Numbered from the stretch's first letter, positions 24,879 through 35,090 are shown. The stretch is 64,000 bases of DNA from Janthinobacterium sp. TND4EL3 (GCF_900156175.1 NZ_FTMV01000019.1:1-64000), one strand, 5' to 3'. Made by a program: numbers and translations. Notes: generated by a model from the sequence alone, not told the origin.

Positions 24879-25115
24879 ATGAAAGCCTTGAAAAACATGG
24901 AAGTCATCTTCACCGTCGCCGTCGCCATCGCTTGCGGCGCCAGCTATGTCAGCTTCATGCAACCATCGGCAGCCAGGACGGCCGAAGTGGCGCAGGCGAA
25001 CGCCATCCCCGTCGTGGTGGTCAGCGCCAGGCGCCTGACGGAACAGGAAAAGAAAATCTCGCTGATCGAAGAACGGCAAGCCTTGCTGGGCAATGCCACC
25101 GCCAGCGCACTGTGA
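24879..25115 (+). CDS. Small exported or membrane-anchored hypothetical protein (78 aa)
   Basis: The protein starts MKALKNMEVIFTVAVAIACGASYV, a single hydrophobic segment that could be an uncleaved anchor, then an extracytoplasmic part with a Val-rich strand (IPVVVVSA) and a charged helix (RRLTEQEKKISLIEERQALL). AAAGGA stands 6 bases before ATG 24879. No family recognised. A longer frame from 24672 runs through the orphan terminator and is not preferred. Confidence 0.65.
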   Translation: MKALKNMEVIFTVAVAIACGASYVSFMQPSAARTAEVAQANAIPVVVVSARRLTEQEKKISLIEERQALLGNATASAL

Positions 25116-25219
25116 GCCACGCATGACCACCCCACGCCGCCTGGCGCCAGCGTGAAGACCGCCGCGCCAGGCCGCCATTTGTATCCGCCGCGGATACACG
25201 GACACACAGCATTGTGTCA

Positions 25220-25274
25220 ATTGTAATAAGTTGAATCAAAGGCGATCAGCATACCAGCAAGCGCCTATAGTCCA
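25220..25274 (+). promoter_or_regulatory. Direct-repeat box plus -10, twin of 8658-8712
   Basis: ATTGTAATAAGTTG (25220-25233), continuing as TTGTAAT-AAG-TTGAATC, is followed 46 bases from its start by TATAGTCCA (25266-25274). Both the 14-base box and the 9-base -10 region are identical to those before the glycine-zipper gene, at the same spacing, while the sequence between them differs. Confidence 0.6.
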
Positions 25275-25304
25275 TTTCAAGCAATCACCGAAATGGAGTA
25301 CACC

Positions 25305-26003
25305 ATGAAACCCATCGCACTCTACGCAGCAGCCATGCTGGCCATCAGCACCGCAGCCTTCCTGCCCGCGCAGGCCATGGCACAGAATCAGCTCGGCGTC
25401 AGCATTGTCGTCGGCAACGCCCCGCCTCCCCCACGGTTTGAAAGCGCGCCAGCACCGCGCGCCGGCTATGTCTGGGCGCCCGGCTACTGGAACTGGGACG
25501 GCCACCGCCACGTCTGGAACAGCGGCGAATGGCTGCGCGAACGCCACGGCAACCAGTACCGCCGCGCCGCCTGGGTACAGGAAAACAATCAATGGCGCCT
25601 GGACCGGGGCGGCTGGATCGCCGCGCAAGTGCAGCCCGTGCGCTATGACGAGATCCGCATCGCCCCGCCGCCGCCGCGCCGCGAAGCCATCCCGCGCGCC
25701 CGCCACGGCTACGTCTGGGCGCCCGGCCACTGGGAATGGCGCGCCCAGCGCTACGCCTGGACGCCGGGCGTGTGGATCGCCGAACGCCCCGGCTACGTGT
25801 ATGCGCCGCCCGCCTGGAACCAGCGCGACGGCCGCTGGCAGATGGAGCAAGGCCGCTGGTCGCCGCGCGGCCCGAACGGCGACCGCGACCATGACGGCAT
25901 CCCCAACCGCTATGACCGCGACAATGGCAACCGCCACGACCGCGATGGCGACGGCGTGCCCAACCGGGACGACCGCAGGCCCGACAATCCCCATCGCAAT
26001 TAA
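25305..26003 (+). CDS. Exported YXWXXGXW-repeat protein with Ca-binding-like tail
   Basis: The 232-aa protein has a signal peptide ([21 protein letters not shown]). Repeats of the form [24 protein letters not shown] and YAWTPGVW follow, the BcpO-like YXWXXGXW family found in outer-membrane proteins of betaproteobacteria. The C-terminus (about residues 195-232) has two DRDxDGIPN/DGVPN-type Asp-rich repeats like thrombospondin type 3 calcium sites. ATG 25305 follows GGAG by six bases and is chosen over ATG 25293. Its promoter shares the direct-repeat box with the gene at 8758, suggesting common envelope-stress-like control. Confidence 0.82.
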   Translation: MKPIALYAAAMLAISTAAFLPAQAMAQNQLGVSIVVGNAPPPPRFESAPAPRAGYVWAPGYWNWDGHRHVWNSGEWLRERHGNQYRRAAWVQENNQWRLDRGGWIAAQVQPVRYDEIRIAPPPPRREAIPRARHGYVWAPGHWEWRAQRYAWTPGVWIAERPGYVYAPPAWNQRDGRWQMEQGRWSPRGPNGDRDHDGIPNRYDRDNGNRHDRDGDGVPNRDDRRPDNPHRN

Positions 26004-26024
26004 TACCCGGCTGTAGTCCCCGCC

Positions 26025-26056
26025 AAGGCCACCCATCGCGGTGGCCTTGTCATTTT
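26025..26056 (+). terminator. Probable intrinsic terminator
   Basis: A perfect 9-bp stem, AAGGCCACC (26025-26033) with GGTGGCCTT (26040-26048), with a 6-base loop is followed by GTCATTTT. It is 21 bases after the stop of the YXWXXGXW gene. The T tract is short. Confidence 0.6.
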
Positions 26057-26119
26057 CCGGACATATCCGTGTATTAACATCGCGCGACGATCAATCACAC
26101 TGCGCGAGAAAGATTCACG

Positions 26120-27148
26120 ATGGCGATGGAAACTGCCGGCTTTACCTATGGCTCGGACACCTCGGGCCTCGTCTGGGGCTTCCTGTTTGGCCGCGAGGCG
26201 CAGCCGCTGGCGCTCGACTCGACGGCCGCGCTGGCCTGGCTGGGCGATGGCGCGGCCAGGCCGGCGCAGGAATTCGTCTGGCTGCATTTTAATTTGTCGC
26301 ATGCGGCCAGCGAAAAATGGCTGACGGCGCACACGCAACTGGCCGACGAATTCTATGAAACCCTGCACCAGGGCTCGCGCTCGACACGCATCGAACAGGC
26401 GGAAAATACCCTGATCGCCGTCGTCAACGACGTGGTGCACAATTTTTCGTTCGAAGCGTCCGACATTTCCACCATGTGGGCCAGCGTGGCGCAAAACCTC
26501 GTCATCACGGCGCGCCGCGCGCCGCTGCAATCGATCGAACGCCTGCGCCAGGCCGTCATCAAGAACCACGAGCCGATACGCTCGTCGGTGGAATTGCTGA
26601 TCCACCTGCTGCGCGACCAGGCCGATGTGCTGGTCAACATCGTGCGCGACGCCGTCGCCCGGGTCGACGATATCGAGGATCACTTGCTGGCCGGGCGCCT
26701 GGTGCCGAAGCGCGAAGACCTGGGCGCCATGCGGCGCGTACTGGTGCGGCTGCAGCGCCTGCTGGCGCCGGAACCGGCCGCCCTGTTCCGCCTGCTGCAA
26801 CGCCCGCCCGCATGGGTATCGGAGCTGGACAGCCTGGAACTGCGCCAGTCGACGGAGGAATTTTCGGTGGTGCTCAGCGATATGTCCTCGCTGCAGGAAC
26901 GCATCAAGCTGCTGCAGGAAGAGATTGCCGCCAGCGTCAACGAGGAAAACAGCCGCAGCCTGTTCGTGCTGACCATCGTCACCGTGCTGGCCCTGCCGAT
27001 CAACATCATCGCCGGCATGCTGGGCATGAATGTGGGGGGAATTCCGCTGGCCCAGCACCCGCAGGGCTTCTGGATCATCGTCGCCATCATCGTCACATTC
27101 ACCGTCGTGGCGGGATGGCTGGTGGTGCGCGTGCAACGCAATAGTTAA
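26120..27148 (+). CDS. zntB: CorA-family divalent cation transporter, ZntB-like
   Basis: The 342-aa protein has a large cytoplasmic N-terminal domain with a long helix and two C-terminal membrane helices (LFVLTIVTVLALPINIIAGMLG and WIIVAIIVTFTVVAGWLV). The CorA signature G-M-N (GMLGMNVGGIP) follows the first helix. The family forms pentameric channels for Mg, Co or Zn; the N-terminal FVWLHFNLSHAASEKWL resembles the ZntB branch, which carries zinc. It could also be a general CorA. Convergent with rnk. Confidence 0.85.
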   Translation: MAMETAGFTYGSDTSGLVWGFLFGREAQPLALDSTAALAWLGDGAARPAQEFVWLHFNLSHAASEKWLTAHTQLADEFYETLHQGSRSTRIEQAENTLIAVVNDVVHNFSFEASDISTMWASVAQNLVITARRAPLQSIERLRQAVIKNHEPIRSSVELLIHLLRDQADVLVNIVRDAVARVDDIEDHLLAGRLVPKREDLGAMRRVLVRLQRLLAPEPAALFRLLQRPPAWVSELDSLELRQSTEEFSVVLSDMSSLQERIKLLQEEIAASVNEENSRSLFVLTIVTVLALPINIIAGMLGMNVGGIPLAQHPQGFWIIVAIIVTFTVVAGWLVVRVQRNS

Positions 27149-27202
27149 TTATCGGAAACACGGCCTGGCAGGCGAACGGCGGGCGCCGTCCGCCCTCACT
27201 GC

Positions 27203-27610
27203 TTAGCGGTGGTATTCGCCGGCCCGTTCAGGCTGATAGACGATTTCCTCGATCTTCACCTGCACCACGCCGCCCGGCATGGGCCAGGCGATGCTGTCGC
27301 CGACGGACAGGCCCAGCAGCGCGCTGCCGACGGGCGCCAGCACGGAAATGCGGTCGGCCTGGCCTTCCACGTCCTTCGGATACACGAGCGTCAGGCAGAA
27401 CTCTTCCTTGTTTTCCACCGTGAAGCGCACGGTGGAATTCATCGTCACGACGGTCGGCGGAATCTCCTGCGGTTCGAGCACGTCGGCACGGCCCAGCTCA
27501 TCGAGCAAGGCGGCCTTGTCCGGCGACAAGTTATTTCCCAAGGCATACAACAACGCTTCCAGTCGTTCCAGGTCTTGTGACGACAAAATAATTTTTGGTT
27601 TTTTTTCCAA
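27203..27610 (-). CDS. rnk: Nucleoside diphosphate kinase regulator, GreA/GreB-fold
   Basis: The short N-terminal helix (KPKIILSSQDLERLEALL) and C-terminal GreA/GreB-like beta domain (VRFTVENKEEFCLTLVYP, ISVLAPVGSALLGLSVGDSIAW) are those of Rnk, which binds RNA polymerase in the secondary channel. TTG 27610 is preferred because GAGG stands 5 bases upstream and the protein then aligns with Rnk starts. ATG 27631, seven codons earlier, has no ribosome site but is a possible start. Rnk affects nucleoside diphosphate kinase and alginate-type regulation in other bacteria. Confidence 0.78.
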   Translation of the reverse strand: MEKKPKIILSSQDLERLEALLYALGNNLSPDKAALLDELGRADVLEPQEIPPTVVTMNSTVRFTVENKEEFCLTLVYPKDVEGQADRISVLAPVGSALLGLSVGDSIAWPMPGGVVQVKIEEIVYQPERAGEYHR

Positions 27611-27631
27611 GATATCCTCACTGATTATCAT

Positions 27632-28189
27632 TAGGGCGGCGTCCGGTTTTGCTGGCGGCAACTTACCTGGCCGCGGCGGACAAAACAAACAGCATCAGAA
27701 CGTCCATCATCAGCGGATTATGGACGAACTCGCGCGGCATGGCCATAGCGATTGCACCTTGCCAGGTAAAATTTATTAAAATCAACGACTTGCAAGGGCT
27801 GATCCAGTCAAAAAGTTAATCCATGCCGTAACGGACGCGGACATTGAAGTTATTCTTGACGGCATTTGTTTACTGTCAGCATGTTTTTAGAGAAAAAAAC
27901 CGGCGGGCAAAAAAAGGATTAAAATTCAACTTGAATTATTATTAGAAAGACATGCCCCGCCTTTTCCGCCTGTCTTGTCGCCTTGCCTGCGGCCACCGGC
28001 GTGCTGCCTGGGCACTAAATTGCCGCACGCCCTGTACTTTCACGCTACGAAATGACAATATGTCGGCCTTAACAACACGTTGAGAGTTCCGGCTCACATC
28101 GGTTTTCATCAGACTGGAACGTAAAGTATGGCAGGGCGAGGCAGGATCACACGGGGCGGCGGCAGGCGGGGCCGGCAAGGGAGGGCGTC
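27632..28189. other. 558-base gene-free AT-rich region with a 15-bp palindrome
   Basis: No supported gene is found. Positions 27760-27945 are clearly AT-rich for this genome and include a perfect palindrome AATTCAA-C-TTGAATT (27923-27937). The region separates divergent rnk and the GGDEF-EAL gene, so it may carry promoters for both. No full consensus promoter was seen. Confidence 0.5.
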
Positions 28190-30082
28190 ATGATGAGCCC
28201 ATTGATGCTGCCATCGGCGCAATTGCGCGGCGACCGGATAGCCAGGCTGAACCTGGTGGCCGCGGCGGCCATGCTGGCAGCGGCCAGCCTGTTGCTGGTA
28301 CTGTTCCAGTGGTTTTCCTTGCAAGCATCGCTGCAGCGCAACCTGCAGATACAGGCCGGCATGCTGGCCCCTGCCGCCAGCGCGGCCTTGCGCCAGGACA
28401 ATCGTCTTGCCGCAGAGCAAACGCTCGCCTCGCTTTCCGCCGCCCCCCAACTCCAGCAGGCATGGCTCTACACGCCTTACGGCACGCCGTTTGCCCGTTA
28501 CGCGCGCAGCGGCGCCGATGCGCCCCCCACCGCGCCGCGCCCGGGCCTGCACGTTGACTTTCTGACTGGCAACGCGGCCTTCACCGAGTCCCTGCCTGGC
28601 GGCGGCGCCCTGTTCCTGCGCACCAGCCTGGCGCAGCAATACCGCAGCCTCGCGCATTTTGCCGGCTTCACCCTGCTCGTCAGCCTGTGCGCGTTCGGCC
28701 TGACGACCCTGATGGTGCGCCGCACGCGCGCCGCCGCCCAGCACGCGGAAAACCACTTGCACTACCTGGCACACGTCGACCCCGTCACGCAGCTGCCGAA
28801 CCGCCACGAGTTCAACGACGCCCTCGCCTACGCGCTGGCGCGCGCCGACCGCCAGGACAGCAGCGTGGGCCTGCTGCTGCTGGACCTGGACAACTTCAAG
28901 GTGGTCAACGACACCCTGGGCCACCACTGCGGCGACCAGCTGCTCAAGCTCGTCGCCGAGCGCCTGGTGGCCATCCTGCGCACCACCGACATCATCTGCC
29001 GCATCGGCGGCGACGAATTCGTCGTCATCGTCGAGCCGGCCGACGACGCCTCGGAAATGGCCAGCGTGTCGCGCAAGATCCTCGCCGTGCTGGCCGCGCC
29101 GTTCGCCCTCGAAGGCCACCAGCTGTACGTCAGCGCCAGTATCGGCATGAGCCTGTACCCGTTCGACGCGCGCGACGTGGCGACCCTGACGCGCAATGCC
29201 GACACGGCCATGTACCACGCCAAGCACCAGGGCAAGAACCGCTACGCCGTCTTCCAGCCGGAAATGGAGCTGCGCGCCCAGCGCCGCCTGCGCATGGAAG
29301 CAAACCTGCGCAAAGCGCTGCGCAACGAGGAACTGTACCTGCACTACCAGCCGCAGATCGACTTGCGCAGCGGGCGCATCGTCGGCGTGGAAGCGCTGAT
29401 ACGCTGGAACTGCCGCGACATGGGCCAGCTCAGCCCCAGCGAATTCATTCCCGTGGCCGAGGAAAGCGGCATCATCGTCGACCTGGGGCGCTGGGTGCTG
29501 CAAAGCGCCTGCCGCCAGGCGGCTGCCTGGTGCAAGGCGGGCCTGCTCGACTCGCTGGAACACGTGGCCGTCAACCTGTCGGCCTGCCAGGCGCGCGATC
29601 CGGGGCTGATGGACGACATCCGCGCCATCCTGCACGAAACGCAGCTGCCGCACGGCTTGCTGGAGCTGGAAATCACGGAAGGGGTATTGATGGACAATAT
29701 CCACGCCAACGTGGAACTGATGCGGCGCCTGCAGGAGACGGGCATCCATTTGTCCGTCGACGATTTCGGCACCGGCTATTCCTCGATGTCCTACCTGAAG
29801 CGCCTGCCCATCGATCAATTGAAAATCGACCGCAGCTTCGTGCACGACCTGCCCGGCGAGGGCGAAGCCATCGTCACGGCCATCATCGCCATGGCGCACA
29901 GCCTGCATCTGAAAGTGGTGGCCGAAGGCGTGGAAACGCTGCAGCAGGTGGAGTTTCTAAGAAAAGCGGGCTGCGACAACGTGCAGGGCTACTTCTTCGC
30001 GCGCCCCATGACGGCGGCGCAGCTGACGGCATTGCTGCTGGAGCGGCGCGACTGGAGCACGCGCACGATCCTGCCGGCGTAA
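28190..30082 (+). CDS. Membrane-bound GGDEF-EAL c-di-GMP enzyme
   Basis: The 630-aa protein has two membrane helices (about residues 22-42 and 158-178) around a periplasmic CHASE8-like sensor. A GGDEF domain (about 210-365, RIGGDEFVVIV intact near 275) is followed by an EAL domain (about 385-620) with VEALIRW, the catalytic EITEGVLMDN and VDDFGTGYSS loops and KIDRSFV. Both catalytic motifs are intact, so it could make and break c-di-GMP. It starts ATG 28190 with GGGAGG five bases upstream. The long AT-rich leader may carry its regulation. Convergent with prfC. Confidence 0.9.
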   Translation: MMSPLMLPSAQLRGDRIARLNLVAAAAMLAAASLLLVLFQWFSLQASLQRNLQIQAGMLAPAASAALRQDNRLAAEQTLASLSAAPQLQQAWLYTPYGTPFARYARSGADAPPTAPRPGLHVDFLTGNAAFTESLPGGGALFLRTSLAQQYRSLAHFAGFTLLVSLCAFGLTTLMVRRTRAAAQHAENHLHYLAHVDPVTQLPNRHEFNDALAYALARADRQDSSVGLLLLDLDNFKVVNDTLGHHCGDQLLKLVAERLVAILRTTDIICRIGGDEFVVIVEPADDASEMASVSRKILAVLAAPFALEGHQLYVSASIGMSLYPFDARDVATLTRNADTAMYHAKHQGKNRYAVFQPEMELRAQRRLRMEANLRKALRNEELYLHYQPQIDLRSGRIVGVEALIRWNCRDMGQLSPSEFIPVAEESGIIVDLGRWVLQSACRQAAAWCKAGLLDSLEHVAVNLSACQARDPGLMDDIRAILHETQLPHGLLELEITEGVLMDNIHANVELMRRLQETGIHLSVDDFGTGYSSMSYLKRLPIDQLKIDRSFVHDLPGEGEAIVTAIIAMAHSLHLKVVAEGVETLQQVEFLRKAGCDNVQGYFFARPMTAAQLTALLLERRDWSTRTILPA

Positions 30083-30108
30083 AAAAAGGCAGAACCGCCG
30101 GTTCCGCC
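30081..30108 (-). terminator. Intrinsic terminator of prfC
   Basis: On the minus strand GGCGGAACC (30100-30108) pairs with GGTTCTGCC (30088-30096) with one G-U pair and a 3-base loop, followed by seven T residues (30087-30081). It lies 26 bases after the prfC stop and reaches into the stop codon of the convergent GGDEF-EAL gene. Confidence 0.75.
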
Positions 30109-30133
30109 CTCCCTCGCACCTAGTGCGTGTTCA

Positions 30134-31822
30134 TCAAGCCAGTTTCGCCGAATGCTCGCGCGTGGCGTGGAACTTCAGCTTCGGCCAGCGCTCTTCCGTC
30201 AGACGCAGGTTGACGCCCGACGTGGCCAGATAGGCCATGTTGCCGGCCGCGTCATAGGCCACGTTGTGGCCCAGCGCGTTTTCGAAATCCTGCAGGACGC
30301 GCTTGTCGTCGCAGCTGACCCAGCGCGCACTGCTGATGCTGGTGCCCTCGAACACGGCGTCGACGCCGTACTCGTTGAGCAGACGGCTGGCCACTACTTC
30401 GAACTGCAGCACGCCGACGGCGCCCAGCACCAGTTCGCCGCCCTGCACCGGCTTGAAGACCTGCACCGCGCCTTCTTCGCCCAGCTGCTGCAAGCCCTTG
30501 TGCAACTGCTTGATTTTCAAGGGATTACGGATGCGAACGGAGCGGAAGAAGTCCGGCGCGAAGTACGGGATGCCGGTAAAGGTCAGCATCTCGCCTTCGG
30601 AAAAGCTGTCGCCGATCTGCATGTTGCCGTGGTTCGGCAAGCCGATGATGTCGCCCGCGTACGCCTCTTCCACCTGCTCGCGCGACGACGCCATGAAGGT
30701 CACCACGTTCGACACCTTGATCTCGCGGCCCAGGCGCAAGTGCTTGACCTTCATGCCGCGCTCGAAACGCCCCGAGCACACGCGCAAAAAGGCGATGCGG
30801 TCGCGGTGCGCCGGGTCCATGTTCGCCTGGATCTTGAAGACGAAGCCCGTGAACGGCTGCTCGGTCGGATCGACGGAGCGCACGGTGGCGTCGCGCTCGC
30901 GCGGCGCCGGCGCCCAGTCGACCAGCGCGGACAAAATCTCGCGCACGCCGAAGTTGTTGATGGCCGAACCGAAGAACACGGGCGTCTGCACGCCGGAGAG
31001 GAATTCATCCAGGTTGAACGGATGCGAGGCACCGTGCACCAGTTCGACTTCCATGCGCAATTGATCCATCTCAAGCGGGAACATCTCCTGCAGGCGCGGG
31101 TTGTCGATGCCCTTGATGATTTCAAAGGCGCCGTCGGCCTTTTCCTCGCCGGCCTTGAAGAGCATGATCTCGTCGTTCAGCAGGTGGTACACGCCGCGGA
31201 AGTTCTTGCCCATGCCGATAGGCCAGGTGACGGGCGCGCACTGGATCTTCAGCACCGATTCGAGTTCATCGAGCAGCTCCAGCGGATCGCGCGTCTCGCG
31301 GTCCATCTTGTTCATGAAGGTGACGATGGGCGTATTGCGCATGCGGCAGACGGCCAGCAGCTTGATCGTCTGCGCTTCCACGCCCTTGGCCGCATCGATC
31401 ACCATCAGGGCCGAGTCGACGGCCGTCAGCACGCGGTAGGTATCTTCCGAGAAGTCCTGGTGGCCCGGGGTGTCGAGCAGGTTGACGACGTGGTCGCGGA
31501 ATTCGAACTGCATCACGGACGATGCGACGGAAATGCCGCGCTGCTTCTCGATCTCCATCCAGTCCGACGTCGCGTGGCGGCCCGATTTACGGGCCTTGAC
31601 GGTACCGGCCATCTGGATGGCGCCCGAGAACAGCAGCAGTTTTTCCGTCAGCGTGGTTTTACCCGCATCCGGGTGGGAAATGATGCCGAAGGTGCGGCGG
31701 CGCTTGACTTCGCGCGCGATCACGGCCGGCGCCTTGCTGCCGGCGGACGCCGCGGCATTGTCCGCGTTGTCGGTGGAATCGGGGGTGTTGATGTCGTTCT
31801 CGTTGGCCATATTGGTGACCAT
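30134..31822 (-). CDS. prfC: Peptide chain release factor 3
   Basis: This translational GTPase of 562 residues has G1 [11 protein letters not shown]3 DTPGHQDF, G4 NKMD and the RF3-specific [24 protein letters not shown]3 recycles RF1/RF2 from the ribosome after peptide release. Start ATG 31822 follows GAGGG by seven bases; the next methionine (31810) is possible. The N-terminal 35 residues (up to [10 protein letters not shown]) are a variable acidic and Ala-rich extension. The frame is open upstream to 31957 but with no ribosome site. The terminator lies directly after the stop. Confidence 0.95.
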   Translation of the reverse strand: MVTNMANENDINTPDSTDNADNAAASAGSKAPAVIAREVKRRRTFGIISHPDAGKTTLTEKLLLFSGAIQMAGTVKARKSGRHATSDWMEIEKQRGISVASSVMQFEFRDHVVNLLDTPGHQDFSEDTYRVLTAVDSALMVIDAAKGVEAQTIKLLAVCRMRNTPIVTFMNKMDRETRDPLELLDELESVLKIQCAPVTWPIGMGKNFRGVYHLLNDEIMLFKAGEEKADGAFEIIKGIDNPRLQEMFPLEMDQLRMEVELVHGASHPFNLDEFLSGVQTPVFFGSAINNFGVREILSALVDWAPAPRERDATVRSVDPTEQPFTGFVFKIQANMDPAHRDRIAFLRVCSGRFERGMKVKHLRLGREIKVSNVVTFMASSREQVEEAYAGDIIGLPNHGNMQIGDSFSEGEMLTFTGIPYFAPDFFRSVRIRNPLKIKQLHKGLQQLGEEGAVQVFKPVQGGELVLGAVGVLQFEVVASRLLNEYGVDAVFEGTSISSARWVSCDDKRVLQDFENALGHNVAYDAAGNMAYLATSGVNLRLTEERWPKLKFHATREHSAKLA

Positions 31823-31996
31823 AATATGGCCCTCGCAAAAAACCCTCGATTTTACAGAAGGTTGAGCACTCCGTGTGAACTGTTCCACTCTTGCGCGCGC
31901 CAAAAATATCCGCGTCGGCGCCCGCTTCATCAAGGGGTCACAATTCACAGGCAACATTGCGCTGCAGAAATGTTGTCACCCTACCCTGGAAACCCG

Positions 31997-34054
31997 ATGA
32001 AAATGCTCCTCACCCCCGCCATCCGACTCATGCAGCGCCTGCGCCTGCTGCCCAAATTCATGCTCGTCTGCCTGGTCTTCCTGCTGCCGCTGGCGCTGGC
32101 GACCACCCTGCTGATCTCGGAGCTGGGCAAGTCGCTGGCCCAGGCACAGGATGCGCAGCTGGGCGTGGCCTATGTGCGCCAGCTGCAGGAAGGCACGCGC
32201 CTGCTGCAGCAGCGGCGTGGCCTGGAACACCTGCGCCTGAGCGGCAAGGCCGGCATGGACAATACGGCCATCAATGGGCGCATCACGGCCGCGCTGGCGG
32301 CCCTGGCGCGCCTGCCGGCCGGCGCGGGCCTGCCCCAGGCCGCCGAGCTGACGAAGCAGTGGCAAGCCCTGCTGGGCCGCCAGGCGGGCATCGCGGCGCG
32401 CGACAGCTACGCGGCGCACACGGCGCTGCTGCGCCAGGCGGGCAAACTGGGCCAGCTGGTGGCCGACCGCTCGCACCTGAGCCTGGACCCCGACGCGGGC
32501 GCCAACCACCTGAGCGCCGCCTTCACGACCACCCTGCCCGACCTGGCCGAGAGCCTGTCCGATATCGCCGGGCGCGGCGCCGCCTACATCGACACGGGCC
32601 TGTTCGAGGCGAACGAAGACCAGCTCGTCAACGCCAACGCCCTGATCGCGCGCCATGAACTGGAACGCCTGCCTGCCCGCTACGAGGAAATCCTCGCCGC
32701 CAGGCCGGACCTGCGCGCCAGCCTGCAGCCGGCCCTGAAAGCCGTGCCGGCGGCGCTGGCCTTCCTCGAACGCACGAAGAACGAGGTGACGAATTCCTAC
32801 GACCAGACCTCGGGCGCGCAATTCCACGCCGCCGGCATGCAGGCCATCGATGCACTGCACGCGCTGTCCGGCGCCTCCGCCACGGCCCTCGACAGCGTGC
32901 TGGCGCAGCGCATCGCCCGCGATCAGGCGCGCCGCACCCTGATCCTGGCCGCCATGCTGCTGGTGCTGCTGGCCGCCGCCTACCTGTGCGCGGGCTTCTA
33001 TGCCGCGTTCGCGCGCGACGTCACGCAGCTGCGCGTGGCCGTCGGCGCGGCGGCGGCGGGCGACCTGTCGCAGCGCATCACCTCGCAGGCGCACGACGAG
33101 ATCGGCGACCTGGTGCGCGACTTCGGCGCCATGACGCACGGCCTGGCCACCCTGGTGCAGGAAATCCGCGGCGGCGCAGCCGTCATCGCCACGGCCGGCG
33201 CGGACATCGCCGACGGCAACGCCGCCCTGTCCGGCCATACGGCCACGCAATCGCAGGCGCTGGGCGCCACCGTGGACTCGATGCGCGAGCTGACGGCCAC
33301 CGTGGGCCGCAACGAAGCCCACGTAGGACAGGGTCGCACGCTGGTGGCGTCGGCGGCCGAAGTGGCCCTGCGCGGCGGCGAGACGGTCAGCGCCGTGGTC
33401 GACACCATGGCCTCGATCAAGGCCAGCTCGCACAAGATCGTCGACATCATCGGCGTCATCAACGGCATCGCCTTCCAGACCAACATCCTGGCCCTGAACG
33501 CGGCCGTGGAAGCGGCGCGCGCGGGCGAGCAGGGGCGCGGCTTTGCCGTCGTGGCGGCCGAGGTGCGCAGCCTGGCGCAGCGCTCCAGCGAGGCGGCGCA
33601 GCAGATCAAGCGCCTGATCGGCGATTCCGTCGCCACCGTCGACGCGGGCGGCGACCTGGTCAACGCGGCCGGCAGCACCATGCGGCAAGTGGTCGACGCC
33701 GTGCAGCAGGTGGCCGTGGTCATCGGGCGCATCAGCAGCGCCGGCGCCGAGCAGAATGGCGAGATTGCCCAGATCAATGCGGCGCTGGCGCAGATCGACG
33801 ACATGACGCGCCAGAATGCGGGCCTGGTCGAGGAGGCGCGCGCCGGCTCGCAGCGCCTGCACCAGCAAGGCGAAGCGCTGACGCAGGCTGTCAGCCGCTT
33901 CCGCCTGGGCGAACAGGACGTGGCGGCAGCGCGTCCGGCGCCCGTCGCCGGCATGCGCAACGGCTTGCCCAGCGTGCGTCCAGCCGGCCTGTGGAGCGCC
34001 AACAAGCCGCGCGTCATATCACAAAATCGCGCAGAACGGCGCAAGGCTAGCTAG
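31997..34054 (+). CDS. Methyl-accepting chemotaxis protein
   Basis: The 685-aa receptor has N-terminal helix [17 protein letters not shown], a large periplasmic nitrate/nitrite-sensor-like helical domain (about residues 45-310), a second helix ([21 protein letters not shown]) and HAMP (about 340-390). The signalling domain (about 400-650) has the receptor hairpin [21 protein letters not shown]. No C-terminal CheR pentapeptide is evident. ATG 31997 follows GGAAACCC. A longer open frame from 30152 is antisense to prfC and is not real. Ligand unknown. Confidence 0.9.
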   Translation: MKMLLTPAIRLMQRLRLLPKFMLVCLVFLLPLALATTLLISELGKSLAQAQDAQLGVAYVRQLQEGTRLLQQRRGLEHLRLSGKAGMDNTAINGRITAALAALARLPAGAGLPQAAELTKQWQALLGRQAGIAARDSYAAHTALLRQAGKLGQLVADRSHLSLDPDAGANHLSAAFTTTLPDLAESLSDIAGRGAAYIDTGLFEANEDQLVNANALIARHELERLPARYEEILAARPDLRASLQPALKAVPAALAFLERTKNEVTNSYDQTSGAQFHAAGMQAIDALHALSGASATALDSVLAQRIARDQARRTLILAAMLLVLLAAAYLCAGFYAAFARDVTQLRVAVGAAAAGDLSQRITSQAHDEIGDLVRDFGAMTHGLATLVQEIRGGAAVIATAGADIADGNAALSGHTATQSQALGATVDSMRELTATVGRNEAHVGQGRTLVASAAEVALRGGETVSAVVDTMASIKASSHKIVDIIGVINGIAFQTNILALNAAVEAARAGEQGRGFAVVAAEVRSLAQRSSEAAQQIKRLIGDSVATVDAGGDLVNAAGSTMRQVVDAVQQVAVVIGRISSAGAEQNGEIAQINAALAQIDDMTRQNAGLVEEARAGSQRLHQQGEALTQAVSRFRLGEQDVAAARPAPVAGMRNGLPSVRPAGLWSANKPRVISQNRAERRKAS

Positions 34055-34109
34055 GCTAAAGTGTGCATGTAGGACAAGGACTACAATTTCGCCTCAGTAG
34101 AGACTACAA

Positions 34110-34140
34110 AGTGGCGACTGCTAATCTTATGTTCGCCACT
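34110..34140 (+). repeat. Inverted repeat in the intergenic leader
   Basis: AGTGGCGA (34110-34117) and TCGCCACT (34133-34140) are perfectly complementary around a 15-base loop. It lies between the chemotaxis gene and the Crp/Fnr gene. With no T run it is a poor terminator and may be an operator or leader structure. Several CTACA copies stand around it. Confidence 0.45.
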
Positions 34141-34280
34141 TACATAAGCTTTTAAAGTAGCTACATCGCGATCTGCACCGCGCGGTCGAAAAAAAACGCT
34201 GTTGCAAAATGGGAACAGCACTTCTTTGACCGGCAACGCGGCAATCGCACTCCGATGTAAAAAGCCTGTGAGGAAATACC

Positions 34281-35090
34281 ATGAACCATACTCAACTTAG
34301 CACCCCGGTCCAGAAGAACCAGTTGCTGCCGCGCGCCATGCCGGCGGCCGGCCGGGAAATCAAGCTTGCGTCGCGGGTTAGCCTCAGCAGTGCCCAACAG
34401 AATGAATTGCTGGCCGCCCTGCCGCGCGCCGCGCTCGAATCGCTGTTCGAAGACCTGGAATTGGTGGAACTGCCTTTCGGCAAGGAGTTGTATGCCTACG
34501 GCAATAACCTGGAATACAGCTACTTCCCCACCACGGCCATCATTTCCCTGCTGTATGTGATGGAAGACGGCGCCACGACGGAAATCGCCGTCGTCGGCCA
34601 TGAAGGCGTGGCTGGCGCCTCGCTGCTGGCGGGCGAACGCGCCATGTGCACGGCCGTCGTGCAGAGCGCTGGCTACGGTTACCGCCTGAAAACGCAGAGC
34701 TTGCGCGACGCCTTCAATCAAGGCGGCGCCCTGCCCCAGCTGCTGATGCGCTACACCAACGCCCTGTTTGCGCAAATGGCGCAGAACGCCGTCGGCGGCC
34801 GCCACAGCTCGATCGAGCAAAAACTGTGCCGCTGGCTGCTGGACCGTCTGGACCGTTCGCCATCGAACGAATTGAAAGTGACGCAAGAGCTGATCTCCAT
34901 CATGCTGGGCGTGCGCCGCGAAAGCATCACGGCCGCCGCCGGCAAGCTGCAGGAAGAAGGCTTGATCCACTATCGCCGCGGCAATATCACGGTACTGGAC
35001 CGCGCCGGCCTCGAATGCTATGCGGGCGAGTGCTACAAGGTGGCCAAGACGGAATACGACCGCTTGCTGCGCGACGTCTCCCGTTGCTGA
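34281..35090 (+). CDS. Crp/Fnr-family transcriptional regulator
   Basis: The 269-aa regulator has a cyclic-nucleotide-binding-like beta barrel (about 40-165, LPFGKELYAYGNNLEYSYFP, then GHEGVAGASLLAG) and a C-terminal winged helix with KVTQELISIMLGVRRESITAAAGKLQEEGLI. It lacks the four Cys of FNR and has no clear phosphate-binding RGE of CRP, so the effector is unknown. The terminator at 35126-35155 follows. Confidence 0.85.
   Translation: MNHTQLSTPVQKNQLLPRAMPAAGREIKLASRVSLSSAQQNELLAALPRAALESLFEDLELVELPFGKELYAYGNNLEYSYFPTTAIISLLYVMEDGATTEIAVVGHEGVAGASLLAGERAMCTAVVQSAGYGYRLKTQSLRDAFNQGGALPQLLMRYTNALFAQMAQNAVGGRHSSIEQKLCRWLLDRLDRSPSNELKVTQELISIMLGVRRESITAAAGKLQEEGLIHYRRGNITVLDRAGLECYAGECYKVAKTEYDRLLRDVSRC

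Noticed and set aside
27171..27194. Hairpin GGCGAACGGC/GCCGTCCGCC between zntB and rnk
   Set aside because: One mismatch and no T run on either strand, so not listed as a terminator.
27942..28178. 78-codon minus-strand frame
   Set aside because: Proline/Arg-rich, no ribosome site, and no membrane or domain pattern; lies in the leader of the GGDEF-EAL gene.
30152..31990. A very long plus-strand frame (over 600 codons) running into the chemotaxis receptor
   Set aside because: It is antisense to prfC, which is clearly real. High GC at codon position 3 leaves the complementary frame open. The receptor has its own ATG 31997 with a ribosome site.
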